A stretch of DNA of 6,826 nt from Bacteroidales bacterium (GTDB lineage Bacteria > Bacteroidota > Bacteroidia > Bacteroidales > UBA7960): assembly GCA_003553005.1 (NCBI GenBank), contig PUPG01000122.1:1-6826 (forward strand), in the 5' to 3' direction. This document shows, one piece after another, positions 1 to 5,310 of the stretch. Position 1 is the first letter of the stretch. The number at the start of each line of letters is the position of its first letter. The translations under genes were made by a program, and so were the position numbers. Below the pieces are notes generated by a model that worked only from the letters and a program-made list of their open reading frames with translations, had not been told where the DNA came from and ran no database searches.

Positions 1-32
1 CCAATCCACCCCAAAAACACCGCATGCCCCGA

Positions 33-48
33 CCTTTCGTCCTTTCGT
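33..48. repeat. Two tandem copies of an 8-mer next to a gene end
   Basis: CCTTTCGT occurs twice in direct succession, followed by a partial third copy (CCTTC) that runs into the stop codon of the ChaN-like gene at 53-55. Only two full copies exist, so this may be chance or replication slippage. The bases before it (1-32) show no gene or recognisable signal. No function is inferred. Confidence 0.4.
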
Positions 49-52
49 CCTT

Positions 53-925
53 CTAATACGTCTTGGTCATCGTACGGGGCACGGCGATGATGAAATCGGC
101 CAGGCCGTGATGGGCTTCTTCCAGCTGATCGACGGCATCCTGCTCCACCGTGCTGATGGTTAGCACCGCAGGGTTGTCTTCGCTGTACTCGTGCAGGTAC
201 CATACGATTCCTTCGTCGTTGTTGGAGTGATAAGCGCCATTGAAGTGGATGAAGATGCCGTTTTCAGGCAGATGCTGGAGAATGAAGTGGGCCATGGTGG
301 CATCCTTGATGGCTTGTGCCTTGGGAAAGTTCTCGGTGCCGTGGGCCGGCATTCCCTCCATCTCAAGCATGGCACGATACCCCGGGAGGTCGGGATCATA
401 CGGAACGGGCAAAGGAGCCACCCACGCGAGGGCTTCGTCGGAGAGGGATTCCAGGGCTTCGAACCCTCCACGGTGGACCATGGCGGCATACCTGCGCGGA
501 ATGTTGGTGGCGATGAGGGACAGGCCTTGTTCGCGGGCCAGCTCGACCAATGGACGGTAATCCGTTTCGTAGTTGTTCCAAAGGCGGGCCTCTGAAGTAA
601 AATGGTTTTCCATGATCAGTCCGCTGAAATACTCGTCGATAATGACCTGGTTATCGGCCTCAAACATTTCCGCGCCAAGTACCAGGTTTTCTGCCACGTG
701 CGCGTGCAGGTCCGTGCTGAGCTCCAACTGCAGCCAATGGGCAATCGGGTTGTTGTGCAACTCACCGAACAACACGATGTCATTGGTCGTGGCCGCCGAC
801 AACAGCGCTTCATAATTTACTGCATCGCCTTCCCGGTCAAAAAGCTGGTAGGCCGGTTTGTCGCTTCCGGCGAAAGCCGCCAGGAACATCATCTGAAAGA
901 AAAAGGAAAGTAAAAGCTTGTGCAT
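53..925 (-). CDS. ChaN-like haem-binding / Tiki-clan protein, secreted
   Basis: A 290-residue protein of the ChaN (DUF399) family, which belongs to the Tiki/TraB/EreA/ChaN clan; some ChaN members bind haem in iron uptake. Visible family blocks are GELHNNP (residues 54-60, with the clan's GExH signature), GAEMFEADNQ (85-94), WNNYETDY (116-123), NIPRRYA (141-147), KDATMAHFI (207-215) and HFNGAYHSNNDEG (227-239). The start is set at the ATG at 925 because it places a basic-hydrophobic signal peptide at the N-terminus (MHKLLLSFFF...), with likely cleavage after AFA near residue 19. An in-frame TTG at 958 would only add 11 polar residues in front of it. Characterised ChaN proteins are lipoproteins, but this one has no cysteine at all, so it should be a soluble periplasmic or exported protein. 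It lies 119 nt downstream of cdd on the same strand and may be co-transcribed with it. Haem binding versus hydrolase activity cannot be decided from sequence. Confidence 0.85.
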   Translation of the reverse strand: MHKLLLSFFFQMMFLAAFAGSDKPAYQLFDREGDAVNYEALLSAATTNDIVLFGELHNNPIAHWLQLELSTDLHAHVAENLVLGAEMFEADNQVIIDEYFSGLIMENHFTSEARLWNNYETDYRPLVELAREQGLSLIATNIPRRYAAMVHRGGFEALESLSDEALAWVAPLPVPYDPDLPGYRAMLEMEGMPAHGTENFPKAQAIKDATMAHFILQHLPENGIFIHFNGAYHSNNDEGIVWYLHEYSEDNPAVLTISTVEQDAVDQLEEAHHGLADFIIAVPRTMTKTY

Positions 926-1044
926 CTTGTAAGGTGTTGGATTCGTAAAATGGGTCAATACAACAGCAGCCGGAGTGCGTTCGGGGGATCAAACGACCGC
1001 AATCATTCCGGATGGTGGAAAAACACAGAATGGAAAAGCTTTGT

Positions 1045-1554
1045 TCATTTGTTGTCTCCGGAATCTGAGCTTTTTAACCCGTTTCCGGAAAAGGCGAGGG
1101 GCAAGAGGTCACGGACCTTTTCGATCACCAGGATGCTGCCCGCTTCGGTGGTGAGCAGGACCTTCATGGGGGTTTCCTGTGCCAGCTCATATTCAAGCAA
1201 CACCTGCCGGCAGGCACCGCAGGGCGATACGGGCTTGTCGATCTTCATGCGGTTGGAGCGCGCACTAACGGCCATGACCTTCATCGGCATGCCGGGAAAA
1301 AGGGCTGATGCGGCAAAGGCAGCCACGCGTTCGGCACAAAGTCCGCTCGGATAGGCGCCGTTTTCCTGGTTGGACCCTTTGATCACCTCCCCATTCTCAA
1401 GCAAGACCGCCGCACCTACATAGAAAGCCGAGTAGGGCGCATAGGCCTGATCGCACATTTGCCGGGACAAAGTCACGAGCTCCTGCTCCTGCTTGTCCAG
1501 CGCGCTCACGTCTTCCACCTCATAATAGCTGATCTGCACTTCTTTTTTTATCAT
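1045..1554 (-). CDS. cdd: Cytidine deaminase
   Basis: Cytosolic zinc enzyme that hydrolytically deaminates cytidine and deoxycytidine to uridine and deoxyuridine in pyrimidine salvage. The 169-residue product carries the full signature: an N-terminal AYAPYSAFYVGAAVL block (about 37-51), NQENGAYPSGLCAER (about 62-76) with zinc ligand C73 and catalytic E75, and PCGAC (111-115) with zinc ligands C112 and C115. The three-cysteine arrangement is that of the homotetrameric class. The C-terminal DLLPLAFSG block is also present. The start at 1554 (MIKKEVQISYYE) gives the usual length for Bacteroidota homologues. An in-frame ATG at 1584 would add 10 residues, and the frame stays open to about 1698 by chance with no conserved sequence. 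It diverges from the YtxH cassette and precedes the ChaN-like gene. I found no convincing promoter for it in the gap upstream. Confidence 0.96.
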   Translation of the reverse strand: MIKKEVQISYYEVEDVSALDKQEQELVTLSRQMCDQAYAPYSAFYVGAAVLLENGEVIKGSNQENGAYPSGLCAERVAAFAASALFPGMPMKVMAVSARSNRMKIDKPVSPCGACRQVLLEYELAQETPMKVLLTTEAGSILVIEKVRDLLPLAFSGNGLKSSDSGDNK

Positions 1555-1767
1555 CGGTTTCTCATTTTTGCTGAATGACTCCATATTAAACAGGCGAAAG
1601 GTCAATAAATCGCCCGAAAAAAGGTTGCCCAAACGCCCTTGCTGCCACCGCATCCTTCTGGCCTGCACGATTCCAGGGTAAAAATAACAACTCCCCAAGA
1701 CATTCCTGCTTTCTTATACGCAAAAAGTGTTAAAATGTTTGGATCGGGCGCGGCGTAAAAGAAATCC

Positions 1768-1799
1768 GTTGTGAATGGCGGGTTTTTTTATTATATTTG
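1768..1799 (+). promoter_or_regulatory. Bacteroidota-type promoter (-33 TTG, -7 TATATTTG) for the YtxH cassette
   Basis: The -33 element TTG lies at 1769-1771 and the -7 element TATATTTG (an exact match to TAnnTTTG) at 1792-1799, separated by 20 nt, the favoured spacing for the primary sigma factor of Bacteroidota. A run of T precedes the -7 element. Transcription would start around 1804-1808, leaving a leader of about 70-75 nt before the ATG at 1879. The match is direct; use in vivo is inferred. Confidence 0.75.
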
Positions 1800-1807
1800 T
1801 TGTGAGC

Positions 1808-1831
1808 GTGAAAAAAATTAGGTTTTTTCGC
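1808..1831 (+). other. A/T-rich hairpin at the predicted 5' end of the YtxH transcript
   Basis: Bases 1808-1816 (GTGAAAAAA) can pair with 1823-1831 (TTTTTTCGC), giving nine pairs including one G-U, with the six-base loop ATTAGG. It begins within a few bases of the start site predicted from the promoter at 1768-1799, so it would cap the mRNA. Such 5' stems can protect transcripts from decay; that role is inferred. Most pairs are A-U, so the stem is only moderately stable. Confidence 0.4.
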
Positions 1832-1878
1832 TTGTTAACAGGACAAATAGATTGTTTAACCGACTAAAAGACAATATT

Positions 1879-2133
1879 ATGAGCAGTTCAAACGGAAAAG
1901 TAGTATTTGGATTTGTATTTGGCGCGGCAGTCGGTGTGGCTGCTGGATTGCTGTTTGCACCGACATCCGGAAAAGAAACCAGGCAAAAGTTGAATGAAGT
2001 GGGAAAGGAATACGGAGAAGACCTGGGAAAACAGTTCAATGAAAAGTTTGATGAGCTGAAAAGCTACATCAAGGAAAAAACGGATGATGCCAAAGACCGG
2101 GTGAAGAAGGCCATGCCCGAAGAGAACAAATAA
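1879..2133 (+). CDS. YtxH-domain small membrane protein
   Basis: An 84-residue protein of the YtxH family (PF12732 type). A single glycine/alanine-rich membrane segment spans about residues 8-27 and ends in the family signature GLLFAPTSGKETR (23-35). The rest is a highly charged amphipathic helix rich in Lys, Glu and Asp, probably cytoplasmic. In Bacillus, ytxH belongs to the general stress regulon, but the molecular role of the family is unknown. The ATG at 1879 is chosen over an in-frame TTG at 1852 because the TTG would add nine residues outside the family's usual start. The gene is led by the promoter at 1768-1799 and has no Shine-Dalgarno sequence. It lies 18 nt before the holin-family gene, so the two are almost certainly co-transcribed. 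Base composition is visibly more A-rich than in the flanking genes. Confidence 0.9.
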   Translation: MSSSNGKVVFGFVFGAAVGVAAGLLFAPTSGKETRQKLNEVGKEYGEDLGKQFNEKFDELKSYIKEKTDDAKDRVKKAMPEENK

Positions 2134-2151
2134 ACCGGTAACCTCATTTTC

Positions 2152-2529
2152 ATGGACGGCAAAGAACTGTTTACGCAAATTGCCAATCTGAAACAGCACA
2201 TTGTCAAGTACCTGGAGACTAAGTCTTCTTACTATGGCATGCTCATTTTTGAGAAGGCCGTAAGGGGGCTTGGTTTCCTGCTGGCAAATGTTTTCATCCT
2301 GATGGCAGGACTCATTGGCCTGTTGTTCCTGTCGGGCGCACTTGCTGTATACCTGGGGCAGGTCATGGATTCCATGCTTTACGGCCTGCTGATCGTGGCT
2401 GGTTTGTACCTCCTGCTGATGGTCATCCTGGTCATGGCCAGGAGACGGATTTTTGGCCGCATCGCCATCCGTGCCGTCAAAAATATTTTTTTAGATGATG
2501 ATGGCGAAAAAAAAGAACCCCACGCCTGA
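2152..2529 (+). CDS. Holin-family (PF07332-like) two-span membrane protein
   Basis: A 125-residue protein with a charged N-terminal helix (1-38), two membrane segments at about 41-66 and 75-96, then a basic stop (ARRRIFGR, 96-103) and an acidic-basic tail (LDDDGEKKEPHA). This layout fits the proteins called 'phage holin family' (superfamily holin III, formerly DUF1469), which in Bacteroidota are chromosomal and commonly sit beside a YtxH gene. Here no phage gene is nearby, so 'holin' is probably only a family label and lysis is not implied. A role in the inner membrane or in envelope stress is inferred from the neighbour. It starts 18 nt after the YtxH stop and 124 nt precede the third cassette gene. 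Confidence 0.75.
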   Translation: MDGKELFTQIANLKQHIVKYLETKSSYYGMLIFEKAVRGLGFLLANVFILMAGLIGLLFLSGALAVYLGQVMDSMLYGLLIVAGLYLLLMVILVMARRRIFGRIAIRAVKNIFLDDDGEKKEPHA

Positions 2530-2564
2530 TTGCCCTGCCGGGCATCACCCTGATGGGAATCAGG
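2525..2564 (+). other. Hairpin cluster between the holin-family gene and the third cassette gene
   Basis: Two adjacent hairpins: TGCCC (2531-2535) with GGGCA (2540-2544), loop TGCC, and CCTGAT (2549-2554) with ATCAGG (2559-2564), loop GGGA. A second CCTGAT at 2525-2530 overlaps the holin stop codon and could pair with the same ATCAGG instead, enclosing the first hairpin. There is no U-tract, so this is not a standard intrinsic terminator. It may be an attenuating or RNA-processing site that sets different levels for the upstream pair and the downstream gene; that is inference. Confidence 0.4.
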
Positions 2565-2653
2565 CCGCGTCGGACCATCCCATTGGGCTGATACTTGCTG
2601 CTTGCTGGGCATGTTCTTGACAATCAATAATTACCACCCAATCATTGCGCATT

Positions 2654-2935
2654 ATGTTTGAAGCCATACGCCACGTAAAATCAATGCACGACATCCGGGT
2701 CGAAAAGGCGCGTTTGCGCTATGAAGCGCTCATGGCAGAAAAAAACCTGAATGAGAGCGTGGATGCCTTCGAAAAACTCTCCGACTTCCTGTCCAACATC
2801 AAACGTGGCTACGCCGCATTTCAGCAGGCTTACGAAATGTTTTCCCGGATGAGCTCCTGGTTTGGCCGCATGTTTTCCGGATTCAAAAAGAAAGAAAAAC
2901 CCGACACCCGGGAGGAGGAGCCCATTAGTTTCTGA
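2654..2935 (+). CDS. Small charged helical protein of unknown family, third gene of the YtxH cassette
   Basis: I do not recognise this 93-residue protein. Residues 1-50 look like a continuous charged amphipathic helix (HVKSMHDIRVEKARLRYEAL, then AEKNLNESVDAF). An aromatic and Met/Phe-rich amphipathic stretch follows at about 55-80 (YAAFQQAYEMF, WFGRMFSGF), then a basic KKKEK patch and an acidic tail (REEEPISF). No signal peptide and no true membrane span are seen, but the aromatic stretch could lie on a membrane surface. The ATG at 2654 is chosen; a TTG at 2645 adds only three residues. Its position 124 nt after the holin-family gene on the same strand suggests a peripheral partner of the two membrane proteins. 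Function is unknown. Confidence 0.7.
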   Translation: MFEAIRHVKSMHDIRVEKARLRYEALMAEKNLNESVDAFEKLSDFLSNIKRGYAAFQQAYEMFSRMSSWFGRMFSGFKKKEKPDTREEEPISF

Positions 2936-2962
2936 CGGGCAATTTGCTCCCCGTGATTCACC

Positions 2963-2976
2963 CGGCTTATATGCCG
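2963..2976 (+). terminator. Possible weak terminator after the YtxH cassette
   Basis: CGGC (2963-2966) can pair with GCCG (2973-2976) around the loop TTATAT, 28 nt after the stop at 2935. A T-rich tail (TTGTGTTTGTTTG, about 2982-2994) follows after a few bases. The stem is only 4 bp and the T-tract is interrupted, so support is weak. Confidence 0.25.
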
Positions 2977-3008
2977 CAAGCTTGTGTTTGTTTGCTGGTT
3001 GGTGGTGC

Positions 3009-3042
3009 AGGTTCCCGCGAATTTTTGACCCGGAACCTCGCG
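3009..3042. other. Overlapping inverted repeats in the convergent gap
   Basis: AGGTTCC (3009-3015) is complementary to GGAACCT (3032-3038) with a 16-nt loop. An overlapping alternative pairs CGCGA (3016-3020) with TCGCG (3038-3042). The two stems share base 3038. They lie between the convergent cassette and the metallophosphoesterase gene (gap 2936-3068), a natural place for a two-way transcription end, but neither side has a T-run next to the stem. A terminator role is a guess. Confidence 0.35.
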
Positions 3043-3068
3043 TCTGACCTGGTGGTTGAGTAAACTAC

Positions 3069-4274
3069 TTATCTTTTCTCATTCTTTCCAACACCCATTC
3101 CTGATTGTTCATCTGCAAAGCGGAGGTGCAGCTGTACGATCTCCGGACGGTTGCCTATGCGTATGGGTGGACCCCAGGTGCCGACGCCATTGGATACATA
3201 GGCGTGCATGCCGTTGATTTTTCCGTAGCCGTGACTGATGGTGTACATGGCCTGCGTGATGTAGTTAAGCGGCCAAAGTTGTCCGTGGTGCGTATGTCCC
3301 GACAACTGCAGGTCCACGCCCAACGCGGCGGCCTTTTCCAGGTAAAAAGGCTGATGGTCCAGCAGGATCACCGGGTACTGCTGATCTACCCCCTCCAGGA
3401 TGTCGCGCAAGGGTTTTCTCTCCCGTCCGCTGAACCTCCTTTTGTCCCGGTCTTCCCGTCCCACCACATAAAAGGCATCTGCCACCTTTACCGCATCATC
3501 CCGGATCATTTGTATGCCGTGGTCACCCAGGTACTGGTAGGCATCCCTTGCCCCGCCGATGTGTTCGTGATTGCCCATCACGCCGTAGACCCCCAGGGGC
3601 GCGTGCAGGTGGCGCAGCGTTTGCCCGATGTTCTGGCGCAAGACCGGCTCCAGGTCTTCATCCAGCATATCGCCAGCCAGGAAAATGATGTCCGGCTCCA
3701 GTGCCGTGACACGGTCTACGATGCGCCGAAACTGGCCATTTCCAATGAGCGTACCCAGGTGAATGTCGGATAGCAGCACCGCATTCAATTGCGTTACGCC
3801 TGGTGCCTGTTTATGGCCCAGGTCAACGCTTATTTCACGCACCACCGGGTTGCGCGTATTCAGGTGTCCGACGGTCAGCAACAGCATCACCAAAACCACC
3901 GAGCCGGCAAAAAGATACTGTCGGATGCGGGGCAAGTGGTCGGTTACCGAGGCCGGAATGAAGGGGATCCAATGGTGGATGAGGCGCACCAGGTCAAAAA
4001 AGACCACCAGGAGGAAAAAGTAGAGCATCGCGGCCAGCCAGAACGACCCTGTCCACACCAACACATCGCTGGCGGTACTCAGGTAGAGATTTTCCAGGAT
4101 GCGTCCAGCCACATAGGTTGCTGCCAGGACCCAGAAAATCCAGACATAGACGCTCCTGGCGGCACCTTCCTGGGGCAGCGCCTGCATCCCACGGATAAAA
4201 ATGTAATAGTTAACCAGCGCGTAGATGGTTAGTACGATCGAAAAAAAGATTACGAAGGCCATTCTGCGTTGCAT
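3069..4274 (-). CDS. Membrane-anchored calcineurin-like metallophosphoesterase (YkuE/YaeI-like)
   Basis: A 401-residue two-part protein. The N-terminal part has four predicted membrane segments, at about residues 6-28, 43-60, 71-96 and 120-138. The C-terminal part is a calcineurin-like phosphoesterase domain (about 163-385) with every dimetal-site motif: SDIHLG (D170, H172), AGDMLD (D202), GNHEH (N235, H236), a histidine in LLDHQP (H307) and SGHTHHGQ (H327, H329). The conserved closing block GTWGPPIRIGNRPEI is also present. Related proteins act on phospholipid head groups or other phosphoesters at the membrane (YkuE, and UDP-diacylglucosamine hydrolase more distantly), but the substrate here is unknown. 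With an even number of spans, the catalytic domain lies on the same side as the N-terminus; the basic start (MQRR) suggests the cytoplasmic side. It converges with the YtxH cassette and diverges from the SDR gene. The start at 4274 gives the basic N-terminus; no Shine-Dalgarno sequence is seen. Confidence 0.92.
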   Translation of the reverse strand: MQRRMAFVIFFSIVLTIYALVNYYIFIRGMQALPQEGAARSVYVWIFWVLAATYVAGRILENLYLSTASDVLVWTGSFWLAAMLYFFLLVVFFDLVRLIHHWIPFIPASVTDHLPRIRQYLFAGSVVLVMLLLTVGHLNTRNPVVREISVDLGHKQAPGVTQLNAVLLSDIHLGTLIGNGQFRRIVDRVTALEPDIIFLAGDMLDEDLEPVLRQNIGQTLRHLHAPLGVYGVMGNHEHIGGARDAYQYLGDHGIQMIRDDAVKVADAFYVVGREDRDKRRFSGRERKPLRDILEGVDQQYPVILLDHQPFYLEKAAALGVDLQLSGHTHHGQLWPLNYITQAMYTISHGYGKINGMHAYVSNGVGTWGPPIRIGNRPEIVQLHLRFADEQSGMGVGKNEKR

Positions 4275-4295
4275 TGATTGATGTGATTATGTTTC

Positions 4296-4312
4296 GGCCG
4301 GATAAACCGGCC
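4296..4312. other. GC-rich hairpin in the divergent promoter region
   Basis: GGCCGG (4296-4301) and CCGGCC (4307-4312) form a perfect six-pair all-GC stem with the loop ATAAA, starting 22 nt upstream of the metallophosphoesterase ATG. No T-run follows on either strand. It could lie in the leader of that gene, or near the 5' end of a transcript toward the SDR gene if the imperfect -7-like TATGTTTC at 4288-4295 is used. That second reading is weak, because the nearest TTG (4269-4271) is only 16 nt upstream. Confidence 0.5.
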
Positions 4313-4322
4313 CGGGGTGTGG

Positions 4323-4349
4323 TCAAACAACAGCCTGTCATTCAAACAA
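4323..4349. repeat. Direct repeat TCAAACAA with 19-nt period
   Basis: TCAAACAA occurs at 4323-4330 and again at 4342-4349, between the divergently transcribed metallophosphoesterase and SDR genes. A spacing close to two helical turns is what a dimeric regulator could read on one DNA face, but two 8-mers in AT-rich spacer can arise by chance. A regulatory role is inference only. Confidence 0.3.
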
Positions 4350-4455
4350 TCTTTTCAGGTAAAATGTTTTGCTACCGTACGCACGGGTTGCCCGGCCGGA
4401 TCCATCCTGGTGCCATCCATGCGGCGACTGTATGACAAACCACAAATCGAATCCT

Positions 4456-5307
4456 ATGGACGTAAAAGATAAAACCGCGTTGATTACCGGGGCCACTTCC
4501 GGCATCGGACGCGTGACTGCCCTGGACCTGGCCCGCAGGGGAGCCCGGCTGGTATTGCCGGTCCGTGACCCTGAAAAGGGAGCGGCATTGAAAAAGGAGA
4601 TCGCTGAAAAGACCGGAAACGCTTCCGTGGAAATCCTGCCGTGCAGGCTGGACTCGCTGGAGTCCATCCGGGAATGTGCGGAGGCCTTCAAAGCGAAGCA
4701 CGCCCGCCTGCATCTGCTGATCAACAATGCCGGAACCTGGGAAACCAAGCGCAAGGAGTCGGTCGACGGCATCGAAATGAACTTTGCCGTTAACCACCTG
4801 GCGCCATTTTTGCTCACCGATCTCCTGCTGGACACCATCAAAGCCAGTGCCCCGGCGCGAATCGTCAGTGTCTCAAGCACCGCCCACAAGCAGGCCACGA
4901 TGAACTTCAATGACCTGGAAGGCAAAAAGCGGTGGTCCAGCATGCGTTCCTACGCGCAGGGAAAGCTGGCCAACATCTTCTTTACCCGCAAGCTGGCAGA
5001 AGAGCTCAGGGATACGGGTGTCACGGCCAACTGTCTGCACCCGGGCGTGGTCAGGACCCGCCTGTTTGACAAGATGCCTGCCCTGTTTCAGCGCATCTTT
5101 GGCCTGTTTATGATTCCCCCGGAAAAAGGAGCAGAAACCACCATCTACCTGGCCACCTCGCCGGAGGTGGAACACGTGACAGGCGGCTATTTCGCCAAGA
5201 AAAAGCCAGCCAAAACCACCCGCCACGCCCGGGACATGGAGGTGGCGGAAAAACTCTGGCAAGTCAGCAAGGAATATTGTGGTCTCACCGAAACAAAAAA
5301 CCAATAG
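4456..5307 (+). CDS. Short-chain dehydrogenase/reductase, retinol-dehydrogenase-like
   Basis: A 283-residue NAD(P)-dependent oxidoreductase of the classical SDR family, predicted cytosolic. Seen directly: the dinucleotide-binding loop TGATSGIG (11-18), NNAG (90-93) and the catalytic triad S141, Y166 and K170 in VSSTAH and YAQGK. The 25-residue Ser-to-Tyr distance and the blocks LVLPVRDPEKG, VNHLAPFLLTDLLLD, KLANIFFTRKLAEEL and NCLHPGVVRTRLF are those of the retinol dehydrogenase 11-14, WWOX and protochlorophyllide reductase-like branch. The physiological substrate in bacteria of this type is generally unknown. The ATG at 4456 (MDVKDKTALITG) places the nucleotide-binding strand at the usual distance; an in-frame ATG at 4432 would add eight residues. 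Only 3 nt separate its stop from the next ATG, so it is co-transcribed with the YyaL-type gene. Confidence 0.92.
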   Translation: MDVKDKTALITGATSGIGRVTALDLARRGARLVLPVRDPEKGAALKKEIAEKTGNASVEILPCRLDSLESIRECAEAFKAKHARLHLLINNAGTWETKRKESVDGIEMNFAVNHLAPFLLTDLLLDTIKASAPARIVSVSSTAHKQATMNFNDLEGKKRWSSMRSYAQGKLANIFFTRKLAEELRDTGVTANCLHPGVVRTRLFDKMPALFQRIFGLFMIPPEKGAETTIYLATSPEVEHVTGGYFAKKKPAKTTRHARDMEVAEKLWQVSKEYCGLTETKNQ

Positions 5308-5310
5308 CTT

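Larger units (their letters stand above)
1555..1878. other. Divergent intergenic region between cdd and the YtxH gene
   Basis: These 324 nt hold no supportable gene. The cdd side (about 1555-1700) is open in the cdd frame but has no conserved sequence. The middle is AT-rich (1700-1740). The right side holds a clear Bacteroidota-type promoter at 1768-1799 and an A/T hairpin at 1808-1831 directed toward the YtxH gene. No matching TTG/TAnnTTTG pair was found on the minus strand for cdd; the closest -7-like string there lacks the final G and a -33 element. Confidence 0.7.

Noticed and set aside
1057..1096. TCCGGAA ... TTCCGGA inverted repeat near the cdd stop as a terminator.
   Set aside because: It lies inside the cdd coding sequence upstream of the stop, TCCGGA is itself a palindrome, and no T-tract follows the stem.
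1555..1698. Upstream extension of cytidine deaminase by 48 residues.
   Set aside because: The extra residues are not part of the family, and the ATG at 1554 gives the normal length. The frame is simply open by chance.
2152..2529. Reading the holin-family gene as part of a prophage lysis cassette.
   Set aside because: No endolysin, spanin, tail, integrase or other phage gene is nearby, and the YtxH neighbour matches the usual chromosomal context.
3105..3773. Plus-strand open frame of 222 codons opposite the metallophosphoesterase.
   Set aside because: The minus-strand protein has all metallophosphoesterase motifs across the same bases; the plus-strand product resembles nothing I know.
4360..4365. 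TAAAAT as a sigma-70-like -10 box for the SDR gene.
   Set aside because: There is no acceptable -35 box 16-18 nt upstream, and the window otherwise uses the Bacteroidota promoter form.
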